From Alphaproteobacteria bacterium (GTDB taxonomy: Bacteria > Pseudomonadota > Alphaproteobacteria > Caulobacterales > Aquidulcibacteraceae): a DNA stretch of 39,861 nt. Position numbers and translations under genes: made by a program. Below the pieces are notes generated by a model. It saw only the letters and a list, made by a program, of their open reading frames with translations, made no database searches and had not been told where the DNA came from. The DNA lies in the NCBI GenBank assembly GCA_018969015.1, contig JAGWZE010000032.1:1-39861 (forward strand), written 5' to 3'. This document shows positions 17,196 through 24,931 of this stretch, in pieces. Each line of letters opens with the position of its first letter. Position 1 is the stretch's first letter.

Positions 17196-17330
17196 CGGGT
17201 GTTCCTCCTGCTTTTCCGCTCAGGCTAACGGTCCGGTTCGTCGGCGGAAAGCGCTTTTGCGACCGGCCCGGTCCCGTTAAGGATGGCCCCACACGGACGG
17301 CCCAGACGGACCGGGGGCGGAGGGGATCCC

Positions 17331-18578
17331 ATGCGGCGCACGTTGCACGACCATCTCGACCCCGCGAACGGCCCCAAGCGCATCCTGGCGCTGGACGGCG
17401 GCGGCGTGAAAGGCATCCTCACGCTCGGCCTGCTCGAGGCGATCGAGGCCGAACTGCAGCGGCGCTCCGGCAATCCCGCGCTCGTCCTTTCCGACTATTA
17501 CGATCTCATCGGCGGCACCTCGACGGGCGCGATCATCGCCTCGGGCCTCGCGCTCGGCCTGCCGGTGCGCGATCTCGTGGCGATGTATCTGGATCTCGGC
17601 CCCGCCGTGTTCGGCCGCACCGTCGGCGACGGCGGGCTGTTCCGCGCCAAGTTCGACGCCAAGAAGCTGCGCAAGGCGCTCGACGGCGTGCTGGGCCGGC
17701 GCACGCTCGGTTCGCCGGATCTGCGCACCGGCTTCGCGCTGTGCGCCAAGCGCATCGACACGGGCTCGGCCTGGGTGCTCACCAACAATCCGCGCGCGAA
17801 GTATTTCGAATCCTCCGGCCCCGGCACGATCGCGAACAAGAAGTACCGCCTCGCCGACATCGTGCAGGCGAGCGCCGCCGCGCCCACCTTCTTCGACGAG
17901 GTGCGCATCGACATTTCGCTGGCCGAGCACGACGAGGACGACCGCCCGCAGCCGCTGGAGATCGGCTATTTCGTCGACGGCGCGGTGAGCGCGAACAACA
18001 ATCCGAGCCAGCAATTGCTGATGCTCGCGCTCGTCGAGGAGTACGGCTTCGGCTGGAAGCCGGGCGTGGGCTCGCTGATGATGACGTCCTGCGGCACCGG
18101 CCTGCGCCGGCCGCGCATCAAGGGTGAATCCTTCCGCAGCCAGCCGCCGGGGCTGCGCGGCATCCATGCGCTGCGGTCGATGATCTTCGACACGCAGATC
18201 CAGGGCGTGGTGCTGATGCAGTCGCTCTCGAATCCGGCGCGGCCGTGGGTGATCAATTCCGAACTGCTGGGGATGGAGCGCAGCCTCATCACCGACCAGT
18301 ACATTCTCGATTATCAGCGCCTGGACGTCCGGCTCGAAAAGGCGCGGGACGACGCCTTGCGCAGCGCCATGTTCTACGTCGAGGACCTGCTCGGCCGCGA
18401 GCTGAGCGACGCGCAGATCGACGCGATGGATCAGCTCGCCAACGGCAAGCCGGCGAACATGGAGCTACTCCTGGAGGCCGGGCGCGCGGCGGCGCGGCGC
18501 TATGTCGGCCCGGATTATCCGAACCCCTATTTCGATCTGCCGGAATGGACCTCCGGCGCGGCGCGGCGCAGCGTCTGA
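17331..18578 (+). CDS. patatin-like phospholipase
   Basis: A 415-residue patatin, a Ser-Asp dyad lipid acyl hydrolase. The oxyanion hole is DGGGVKG (22-28), the nucleophile is Ser64 in GGTSTG, and the catalytic aspartate is Asp216 in VDGAVSANNNP; all are intact. There is no signal peptide or membrane segment, so it acts from the cytoplasm, presumably on the inner membrane. The ATG at 17331 follows GGAGGGG at good distance; an upstream in-frame ATG at 17283 is less likely. The SLOG-type gene starts one base after the stop (TGAGATG), so both are surely co-expressed. Patatins of this architecture serve as membrane-damaging effectors in some CBASS immune systems (CapV), but many are ordinary metabolic phospholipases. 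Which applies here cannot be read from the sequence. Confidence 0.93.
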   Translation: MRRTLHDHLDPANGPKRILALDGGGVKGILTLGLLEAIEAELQRRSGNPALVLSDYYDLIGGTSTGAIIASGLALGLPVRDLVAMYLDLGPAVFGRTVGDGGLFRAKFDAKKLRKALDGVLGRRTLGSPDLRTGFALCAKRIDTGSAWVLTNNPRAKYFESSGPGTIANKKYRLADIVQASAAAPTFFDEVRIDISLAEHDEDDRPQPLEIGYFVDGAVSANNNPSQQLLMLALVEEYGFGWKPGVGSLMMTSCGTGLRRPRIKGESFRSQPPGLRGIHALRSMIFDTQIQGVVLMQSLSNPARPWVINSELLGMERSLITDQYILDYQRLDVRLEKARDDALRSAMFYVEDLLGRELSDAQIDAMDQLANGKPANMELLLEAGRAAARRYVGPDYPNPYFDLPEWTSGAARRSV

Positions 18579-18579
18579 G

Positions 18580-19233
18580 ATGGCGCGCACGGGGGAACGG
18601 CGCCCGCGGCTCCGCGTAGGCGTGACGGGGCATCGTCTCAATCAGCTGCCGGAAGACAGCCGCGAAGCGTTGCAGGCGACGATCTCGGCTGCGCTCTTCG
18701 CGCTTGGCGACGTCGCGCACGACATCGGCCGCGATCGGCCGCGCCCCGAGCTCTACACCGCGCTCGCCGAGGGCGCCGACCGCTACGCCGCGCATGCGGC
18801 GCTGGCGCTCGGATGGCGTGTTGCGGCGGCTTCGCCGTTCGGGCTCTCGCGCTACATGCAGGATTTTCCCGACCCGGCCGCGACGCGCGAGTTCCGCGAT
18901 CTGTGGGCGGCGGCGCAGAGCCACGTGATCCTGCGCGACGGCGCGGCGCCCTATGCGGCGATCGGGCGCTGGGTGGCCGCGCGCAGCGACGTGCTGCTGG
19001 CCGTCTGGAACGGCGCGCCGCCGAACGGGCCGGGCGGAACCGCCGAGGTGTGCGCGCTCGCGGCGGGCGCCGGCAAGCCGATCGTGTGGCTCACGCCGGA
19101 CGGCGCCGCGCCGCGTCTCGTGGCCGACGCGAGCGACCCCCATCCGGGCAGTGCGCGCCAGCGCTTGCATAAGGCGCTTCGTGGGCGTTTCGAGGCCGTC
19201 GCGCGGCCCGCGGAGATGCGGCGCGCGGGATGA
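18580..19233 (+). CDS. SLOG-type Rossmann-fold protein, putative nucleotide-ligand sensor
   Basis: A 217-residue single-domain protein with the pattern of the SLOG (SMODS/LOG) superfamily. It shows a first strand RLRVGVTGHR (11-19), LAEGADRYAAHAAL (62-75), SPFGLSRYMQDF (85-96), the strand DVLLAVWNG (137-145), and the glycine loop GPGGTAE (150-156) that corresponds to the nucleotide-binding loop of LOG enzymes. SLOG domains are known or proposed to bind nucleotide-derived ligands, including NAD-derived signals in Thoeris. No enzymatic activity can be assigned. The start at 18580 is one base after the patatin stop, and the stop is seven bases before the ThiO-like start. The C-terminus is short and basic, with no effector domain, so the partner would be the patatin. 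Confidence 0.7.
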   Translation: MARTGERRPRLRVGVTGHRLNQLPEDSREALQATISAALFALGDVAHDIGRDRPRPELYTALAEGADRYAAHAALALGWRVAAASPFGLSRYMQDFPDPAATREFRDLWAAAQSHVILRDGAAPYAAIGRWVAARSDVLLAVWNGAPPNGPGGTAEVCALAAGAGKPIVWLTPDGAAPRLVADASDPHPGSARQRLHKALRGRFEAVARPAEMRRAG

Positions 19234-19240
19234 GCGGGTG

Positions 19241-20359
19241 ATGCGCATCTGTGTGATCGGCGGCGGGGCGGTGGGCCTGTTCTGCGCCTGGCGGCTGGCG
19301 CTGCCCGGGGCGCACGTGACGCTCGTCGAGCCGCGCCCGCTCGTGACGGCGGATCCCACGGCGGCGTCCTGGGCGGCCGCCGGCATGCTGGGCGCGGTTT
19401 CGGAGTGTCTCGGCGAGAGCGCGGCCGCGCTGCCCGCGCGGATCGGGCTCGGTCTGCGCGCCGTGGAGGCCTGGCGGCGCGCCGCGCGCGATCTCGCGCC
19501 GGCGGCGATGCTGTTTCCCGTGGGCACGCTGACGCTCGGCGATACGCCGGACCGCGACGCCGCGCTCGACGCGCTGGCAGAGGCGGCGACGGCGGCGGGC
19601 GCGGAGGTCGAGATCGTGGCGGGGGCCGCGCTTGCGGCGCGGGGCGCGCCGGTGGCGGCGCACGTGGCGCGCGCGCTCGTGGCGCCGTTCGAGGCGCTCG
19701 TGGACATCCCCACGACGCTGCGCACGCTGGCGACGGCCGCTGCGGCGGCGGGCGTGCGCTTTCAACCCGGCGCGGCGGTGGCGGTGACGCCGTCTGGCGA
19801 CGGCCTTCATGTGGAGGTGAAGCACGGCGCCGGCGCGCACGCGACGGTGACCTGTGATGCGGTGATTGCCGCGCCGGGCGTGGGCCCGCATGCGCGGCTC
19901 GCCGCGACGATCCCTGCGCTCGCTCATCTCGCGCCCACGAAAGGGCAGATGGCGCTGCTCGATGCGACGGCGCCGGCGGTGGTGCGTGCGTCCGGCGTCT
20001 ACATGGCCCCGCGGCCGGAGGGGCTCGCGATCGGCGCCACGATGGAGCCGGGCCACGCGGACTTCGACATCGATCCCGAAGCGATCGCCCGGCTGCGCGC
20101 GGCCGCTGTCCGCGCCGCGCCGTGGCTCGCGGAGGCGCCGGTGCTGCGCGCCTGGGCGGGGGTGCGGCCGATGTCGCCGGATGGCGCGCCGCTGGTGGGG
20201 CCGTCCGGCCCGCCGGGGTGTTACGTTGCGGCAGGACACTCGCGCAACGGGTGGTTGCTTGCGCCGCTCACCGCAGAGATCATAGCCGACCTCGTTTTCG
20301 GGGCGGGGACGACGCCGGCGGCGTTCGATCCCGCCCGTTTCCCGCCCGCCCGTTCGTGA
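19241..20359 (+). CDS. FAD-dependent oxidoreductase, glycine oxidase (ThiO) type
   Basis: A 372-residue D-amino-acid-oxidase-family flavoprotein. The dinucleotide loop VIGGGAVGL begins at residue 5. The middle region is alanine-rich. The C-terminal block VRPMSPDGAPLVGP and GHSRNGWLLAPLTAEIIADLV is the ThiO/glycine-oxidase ending, with the substrate-binding arginine in GHxRNG. ThiO makes iminoglycine for thiazole synthesis. No other thi gene is in the window, so the pathway is not confirmed and a general amino-acid or amine oxidase role is possible. The ATG at 19241 is used; an in-frame GTG lies just before it at 19238. It sits seven bases behind the SLOG gene and 22 bases ahead of the acyl-CoA dehydrogenase gene. 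Confidence 0.85.
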   Translation: MRICVIGGGAVGLFCAWRLALPGAHVTLVEPRPLVTADPTAASWAAAGMLGAVSECLGESAAALPARIGLGLRAVEAWRRAARDLAPAAMLFPVGTLTLGDTPDRDAALDALAEAATAAGAEVEIVAGAALAARGAPVAAHVARALVAPFEALVDIPTTLRTLATAAAAAGVRFQPGAAVAVTPSGDGLHVEVKHGAGAHATVTCDAVIAAPGVGPHARLAATIPALAHLAPTKGQMALLDATAPAVVRASGVYMAPRPEGLAIGATMEPGHADFDIDPEAIARLRAAAVRAAPWLAEAPVLRAWAGVRPMSPDGAPLVGPSGPPGCYVAAGHSRNGWLLAPLTAEIIADLVFGAGTTPAAFDPARFPPARS

Positions 20360-20381
20360 CGTTGACCAAGGACTTCGCCCC

Positions 20382-21569
20382 ATGAGCACCGACGCCGTCG
20401 CCCTGCCGATCGACCTCACCGACGATCAGCGCGCCATCAAGGACAGCGTGCAGAAGATCTGCGCCGCCTATGACGACGGCTACTGGCTCAAGACGGACGA
20501 GACCGGCGTCTTCCCCGAGCCGTTCGTGGCGGACCTCGCGGCGGGCGGGTTCCTCGGGATTGCGATGCCGGAGGCCTATGGCGGTTCGGGCCTTGGCCTC
20601 ACCGAGGCGTCGATCGTCATGCAGACGATCACCGAGAGCGGCGCGGGCTTTTCCGGCGCCTCGGCGGTGCACATCAACATTTTCGGGCCGATGCCGATCG
20701 TGAAGTTCGGATCGGACGAGCAGAAGCGCCGCTTCCTGCCGCCGCTGATCGCGGGCGAGGACAAGTCCTGCTTCGCGGTGACGGAGCCGAACTCCGGCCT
20801 CGACACCTCGAGCCTGGAGACGCGCGCGGAGAAGGTGGGCAATCGCTGGCGCATCACGGGCCGCAAGATCTGGACGACGGGCGCGCAGCGCGCGACCAAG
20901 ATCATGATCATCGCGCGCACGACGCCGAAGGATCAGTGCCGCCGGCCGACGGACGGGCTGTCGCTGTTCTATACCGAGTTCGATCGCACGAAGATCGAGG
21001 CGAACCCGATCCCGAAGATGGGCCGCAAGGCCGTGGAATGTAACACCATGTTCCTCGACGGGCTCGACGTGCCGGCGGAGGACCTGATCGGCGAGGAGGG
21101 CAAGGGCTTCCAGTATCTGCTGCACGGGCTCAATCCCGAGCGCGTGCTGTTCGCGGTGGAGGCGGTGGGGCTCGGGCGCGCGGCATTGCGGCGCGCGGCG
21201 CAGTACGCGAAGGAGCGCGTCGTGTTCGGGCGGCCGATCGGCCAGAACCAGGGCGTGGCGCATCCGCTGGCGAAATCCTGGGCCGAACTCGAAGCGGCCA
21301 ATCTGCTCGCCTACAAGGCGGCCGCGCTCTACGACGCCGGCCGCGAGTGCGGCGCGGAGGCGAACGCGGCGAAGTATCTCGGCGCCGAGGCCGGATTCAA
21401 CGCCTGCGAGGCGGCGGTGCTCGCGCATGGCGGCATGGGCTACGCGAAGGAGTACTTCGTGGAGCGCTACTTCCGCGAGGCGATGATCGCGCGCATCGCG
21501 CCGGTCTCGCGCGAGATGATCTTGAACTTCATCGCCGAGCGCGTGCTGGGCTTGCCCAAGAGCTATTAA
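20382..21569 (+). CDS. acyl-CoA dehydrogenase
   Basis: A 395-residue flavin-dependent acyl-CoA dehydrogenase that introduces the alpha-beta double bond, passing electrons to ETF. The FAD and substrate block CFAVTEPNSGLDTSS, the middle beta domain (KIWTTGAQRATKIMIIART), and the C-terminal helices FGRPIGQNQGVAHPLA and LAHGGMGYAKEYFVERYFREA are all present. The usual YEGT near the C-terminus, which supplies the catalytic glutamate in medium-chain enzymes, reads IAPVSREMILNFIAERVLGLPKSY here. That ending is common to a distinct subgroup, so the base must be elsewhere or the substrate is unusual. The ATG at 20382 follows AAGGA. Its stop codon forms part of a CtrA-like box for the next gene. Confidence 0.92.
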   Translation: MSTDAVALPIDLTDDQRAIKDSVQKICAAYDDGYWLKTDETGVFPEPFVADLAAGGFLGIAMPEAYGGSGLGLTEASIVMQTITESGAGFSGASAVHINIFGPMPIVKFGSDEQKRRFLPPLIAGEDKSCFAVTEPNSGLDTSSLETRAEKVGNRWRITGRKIWTTGAQRATKIMIIARTTPKDQCRRPTDGLSLFYTEFDRTKIEANPIPKMGRKAVECNTMFLDGLDVPAEDLIGEEGKGFQYLLHGLNPERVLFAVEAVGLGRAALRRAAQYAKERVVFGRPIGQNQGVAHPLAKSWAELEAANLLAYKAAALYDAGRECGAEANAAKYLGAEAGFNACEAAVLAHGGMGYAKEYFVERYFREAMIARIAPVSREMILNFIAERVLGLPKSY

Positions 21570-21581
21570 CCTCTCGTTTAC
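21566..21581 (+). promoter_or_regulatory. CtrA-like binding box upstream of the transglycosylase gene
   Basis: TTAA (21566-21569), seven bases, then TTTACC. The CtrA consensus in alphaproteobacteria is TTAA-N7-TTAAC, so one base of the second half differs. The box overlaps the acyl-CoA dehydrogenase stop and lies 22 bases before the ATG at 21604, which leaves little room for a standard leader unless the real start is a little downstream. CtrA controls many flagellar and cell-cycle genes in this class. Confidence 0.35.
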
Positions 21582-21603
21582 CGGCGCGCCGTGCCATGCG
21601 CCC

Positions 21604-22509
21604 ATGGCGACCGCGGCGATTCCGGGCTTTGAGTCCTTCATGCAGGGCGCGGTTGGCCAGGCGTTGAGCCGGGCCGCCGACGCCACCGGCGTGGATTTCG
21701 GCCAGCTTCTCGAGACCGCGCGCCGCGAGAGTTCGTTCGATCCGCGCGCGAAGGCGCAGACGTCCTCGGCGGCCGGGCTGTTCCAGTTCATCGAGAGCAC
21801 CTGGCTCACGATGGTGGCGCGCTACGGCGCGCAGCACGGCATGGCGGCGGAAGCAGCCGAAATCGACATGTCGAGCGGGCGGCCGCGCGTGGCCGATCCC
21901 GCGGCGCGCGAGGCCATCCTCGCCAAGCGCTTCGATCCCGAACTCGCCGCGCGCTTCGCCGGCGAACTCACGCGCGAGAACGCGGCGGCGCTGGAAAAAA
22001 GCCTCGGCCGGCCCGCCTCGCGCGGGGAGCTCTACATGGCGCACGTGCTTGGCGCGGGCGGCGCGGCGCGGCTGGTGCGCGCGGCCGCGGACGGCGCGCC
22101 CGATGCGGCGGCGCTGTTTCCCAGAGAGGCCGCCGCCAATCGCGGCCTGTTCTATCGCAAGGACGGCGCGGCGCGCGCGGCGGACGAACTCGTCGCGCGG
22201 TTCGCACGCATGGTGGAGGGCGGCGGGCCGCTCAATGCGCCGGCCGCGGTGACGCCCACTGTGCAGGCCGGCGCGGTGTCGGCGTCGAGCGCCGTGCGCG
22301 GGGCAAGCGTCGCGCCGAGCCGCGAATCCGCGATGATCGATGTGGAGCAGCTGCGCGCCGAGATGACGGCGACGGCGCTGCGCGCGCTGTTCGATCTCGT
22401 GTCGCGCGCGGGCGAGACCGGGGATCGCGGCGGCGACTTCGGCGCGGGCGGCGGGGCGGCGTCGCGGCTGTTCGGCCTCGACGCCTACACGCGTCTCACC
22501 CGGCCTTGA
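21604..22509 (+). CDS. lytic transglycosylase (SLT domain), no signal peptide
   Basis: A 301-residue protein with an N-terminal lysozyme-like SLT domain. The catalytic glutamate is Glu42 in ARRESSFDPRAKA, followed by SSAAGLFQFIESTW (about 54-67), which is the family signature. The middle contains SRGELYMAHVLGAGGAARL, then a low-complexity alanine-rich tail and a final predicted helix (LRAEMTATALRALFDLVSRA). No signal peptide is visible, although the enzyme must act on peptidoglycan. Proteins with this layout often occur with flagellar or other secretion genes that need a hole in the wall, but no such genes are near. The ATG at 21604 is chosen; ATG at 21640 is an alternative given the close upstream box. 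Its 3' end overlaps the convergent CoA-transferase gene by 14 bases. Confidence 0.82.
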   Translation: MATAAIPGFESFMQGAVGQALSRAADATGVDFGQLLETARRESSFDPRAKAQTSSAAGLFQFIESTWLTMVARYGAQHGMAAEAAEIDMSSGRPRVADPAAREAILAKRFDPELAARFAGELTRENAAALEKSLGRPASRGELYMAHVLGAGGAARLVRAAADGAPDAAALFPREAAANRGLFYRKDGAARAADELVARFARMVEGGGPLNAPAAVTPTVQAGAVSASSAVRGASVAPSRESAMIDVEQLRAEMTATALRALFDLVSRAGETGDRGGDFGAGGGAASRLFGLDAYTRLTRP

Positions 22510-23683
22510 CGGCGCCTTCCGCGATCAGCGCGTCGATCTCAGCGGCCGAGAAGCCGTAATCCGCGAGCGCGCTGCGCGCGTGCTCGCTGGGGCCCGGCGC
22601 GGCGCCGCGCGCGGTCTGATCCACGCCCGGAAACCTCACGGGGCTCGCCGGCATCGGGCCGGACGGCGTCTGCACGATCCCGCCCGCGGCATGCAGCTGC
22701 GGATCCTTCACGGCTTCCGCGGCCGTCTGCACCGGCGCCCACACGAGATTGGCCGCGTCGAGCCGTGCGGTGGCTTCGGCGAAGGTGAACTTCGCGAACG
22801 CGGCGTCGATCGCTTCGACGAGCGCTTCGGCGTTGAGGCGCCGCTCTTTCGCACGCTGAAATCGTGGGTCGTCGGCGAGGTGGTCGAGCTCCAGCGCGCC
22901 CCGGAGCGCCTTCCATTCATCGCCCGTCTGGCGCGGCACGAGGCAGATCCAGCGGTCGTCGGCGGTCTTGAAGAAGTTGGCGAGCGGCTGCACCGCGCCC
23001 TTGCGCGGGCGGTTGGAGGCGACGCGCCCGAACGACATCATGATCGCGAGATCCACGCCGATCGCAAACGACGCCGTGCGCAGGAGCGAGGCTTCCACGA
23101 CGCGCCCCTCGCCGGTGCGCTCGCGCTCGTACAAGGCGGCGAGGATGCCGGCGGCGGTGGCGATGGAGGTGGTGTGGTCGCCCATGGCGGTGCGGATGGG
23201 GAAGGGGTCGGAGCCCTTCGGCGTGTGCAGCGCGGCCATGCCCGAACGCGCCCAGAACGACGCGATGTCGAAGCCGGGTTTGTCCGCATCCGGACCGTCG
23301 AGCCCATAGCCGGTGACGGTGGCGTAGATCAGGCGCGGGTTCAGGGCGCGCAGGCTCGCCGGATCGAGGCCTGAGCGCTCGAGCCCGCCCGGGCGCACGT
23401 TGGTGAGGAAGACGTCGGCGGCCAGGGCCATGCGCCTCAGCGTTGCCCGGCCGGCCTCGCTAGCGGTGTCGATCATGACGGAGCGTTTGCCGCCATTGTC
23501 GAACTCGAAGGCGGGGTTCACGGCCGAGTCGACGCCGATCGAGCCGAAGAAGCCGCGAATCGGATCGCCGGCGGGCGGCTCGACCTTCACGACGTCGGCG
23601 CCCCAGTCGGAAAGGATCAGTCCGGCGCCCGGCGCGGCGTGGTACGTCGCGTATTCGACGACCTTCAATCCTTTCAACAGCAT
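22496..23683 (-). CDS. family III CoA transferase (CaiB/BaiF type)
   Basis: A 395-residue class III CoA transferase, which moves CoA between carboxylic acids through mixed-anhydride and aspartyl thioester steps. The N-terminus LLKGLKVVEYATYHAAPGAGLILSDWGADVVKVEPP is typical. The catalytic aspartate is Asp169 in RTAMGDHTTSIATAAGILAALYER. NVRPGGLERSGLD and YGLDGPDADKPGFD are further family blocks. Substrates cannot be inferred. The ATG at 23683 follows GGGAGGGAG. It is divergent from the DUF2336 gene and convergent with the transglycosylase gene. Confidence 0.93.
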   Translation of the reverse strand: MLLKGLKVVEYATYHAAPGAGLILSDWGADVVKVEPPAGDPIRGFFGSIGVDSAVNPAFEFDNGGKRSVMIDTASEAGRATLRRMALAADVFLTNVRPGGLERSGLDPASLRALNPRLIYATVTGYGLDGPDADKPGFDIASFWARSGMAALHTPKGSDPFPIRTAMGDHTTSIATAAGILAALYERERTGEGRVVEASLLRTASFAIGVDLAIMMSFGRVASNRPRKGAVQPLANFFKTADDRWICLVPRQTGDEWKALRGALELDHLADDPRFQRAKERRLNAEALVEAIDAAFAKFTFAEATARLDAANLVWAPVQTAAEAVKDPQLHAAGGIVQTPSGPMPASPVRFPGVDQTARGAAPGPSEHARSALADYGFSAAEIDALIAEGAVKAG

Positions 23684-23788
23684 GCGCTCCCTCCCGGCGT
23701 TTTGTTCTAAGGTTCAATACTTCCTTAAGCACATAGGGAAAGGGTGCGCGATGGTCTCCACACGGAGGCCGGACGATTTGGACATCCA

Positions 23789-24931
23789 ATGGCTGTCGTG
23801 ACCATGCGCACAACCCTGACCGAGGCCGACATCCGGATGCTCGTCAAGGGTTCCACGGACGAGGATCGCGCCTATGCGGCGCACAAGCTCTGCCGCCAGA
23901 TCGACTATGCCGACCTGAACGACGGCGACCGCAGTTACGCAGCGGAAATCCTGCGCATCATCGCGGGGGACGCCGCGGCGCTCGTGCGCCGGTCGCTCGC
24001 CACCGCGCTCAAGGCCTCGCCCAAGCTGCCGCCGGACATCGCCCGCCAACTCGCCAACGACGTCGACTCGATCGCGCTGCCGATCCTGGAGAACTCGCCC
24101 TCGCTCTCCGACGCCGACCTCGTCGAGGTTCTGCGCGCCGCGGGGCCGCGCAAGCAGGTGGCGGTCGCGAGCCGCCCGACGCTGTCGGAAACCGTGACGC
24201 AGGCGATCGCCGAGCACGCGGTTCAGGAGGCGCTGGAGAAGGCGCTCGCCAACGACAATGCCCGGTTCGGCGCGCCGGGCCTGATGGCCGCGATCAAGCG
24301 CTTCCCGGATCAGGAGTCGGTCACGGTGGCGATGGTCAATCGCCGCGCGCTGCCGGTTTCGGTGGTCGAGAAGCTCGTGACGATGGTGACCGGCGACGTG
24401 TTCGACCGTCTCGTCAATTCGCACCAGCTGCCGCCGCAGCTGGCCATCGAACTCGCCACCAACACGCGCGAGCGCGCGACGCTCGATCTCGTCGAGCAGG
24501 CGGGCCTGCAGAGCGACACCAAGCGGTTCGCGCAGCAGCTCAATATCCAGGGCCGTCTCACGCCGTCCTTCGTGATGCGGGCCTTGTGCCTGGGGCACAT
24601 GACGTTCGTCGAGCATGCGATGGCCGAACTCGCCGGGCTCAATCACCACCGCACGTGGCTGATGATGCACGACGCCGGCCCGCTCGGCCTCAAGACCTTG
24701 TTCGACCGCACCGGCTTGCCGCCGCGGCTTTACCCCGCGTTCCGCGCCGGCGTGGACGTGTTCCACCAGCTCGAGCGGGAAGGGCTTTCGGGCGATCGGG
24801 AGCGGATGCGCCAGCGCATGATCGAACGCGTGCTGACGCTCTTCCAGAGCATCCCGCCGGACGATCTCGATTATCTGATGGAAAAGCTGGACGCCTGCTC
24901 GGTCGAGCGCGCGCGCGCCACCGCCAGCTGA
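23789..24931 (+). CDS. DUF2336 domain-containing protein
   Basis: A 380-residue mostly helical protein of the DUF2336 family, widespread in alphaproteobacteria and made of HEAT-like helical repeats. Repeat-like segments are visible: EDRAYAAHKLCRQID, AAALVRRSLATALKASPKLPPDIARQLANDVDSIALPILENSP, and a similar module around PPQLAIELATNTRERATLDLV. There is no catalytic motif. Members are usually assumed to be scaffold or regulatory proteins, and some sit near motility or c-di-GMP genes. The start is uncertain: ATG at 23789 is used, with ATG at 23804 and GTG at 23744 as alternatives, none with a strong ribosome site. The last 61 bases overlap, on opposite strands, the end of the EAL-like gene. Confidence 0.8.
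   Translation: MAVVTMRTTLTEADIRMLVKGSTDEDRAYAAHKLCRQIDYADLNDGDRSYAAEILRIIAGDAAALVRRSLATALKASPKLPPDIARQLANDVDSIALPILENSPSLSDADLVEVLRAAGPRKQVAVASRPTLSETVTQAIAEHAVQEALEKALANDNARFGAPGLMAAIKRFPDQESVTVAMVNRRALPVSVVEKLVTMVTGDVFDRLVNSHQLPPQLAIELATNTRERATLDLVEQAGLQSDTKRFAQQLNIQGRLTPSFVMRALCLGHMTFVEHAMAELAGLNHHRTWLMMHDAGPLGLKTLFDRTGLPPRLYPAFRAGVDVFHQLEREGLSGDRERMRQRMIERVLTLFQSIPPDDLDYLMEKLDACSVERARATAS

Noticed and set aside
17331-20359. A complete CBASS or Thoeris system
   Set aside because: No nucleotidyltransferase of the CD-NTase type, no TIR domain, and no Cap2/Cap3-type genes are in the window; only the patatin and SLOG parts are present.
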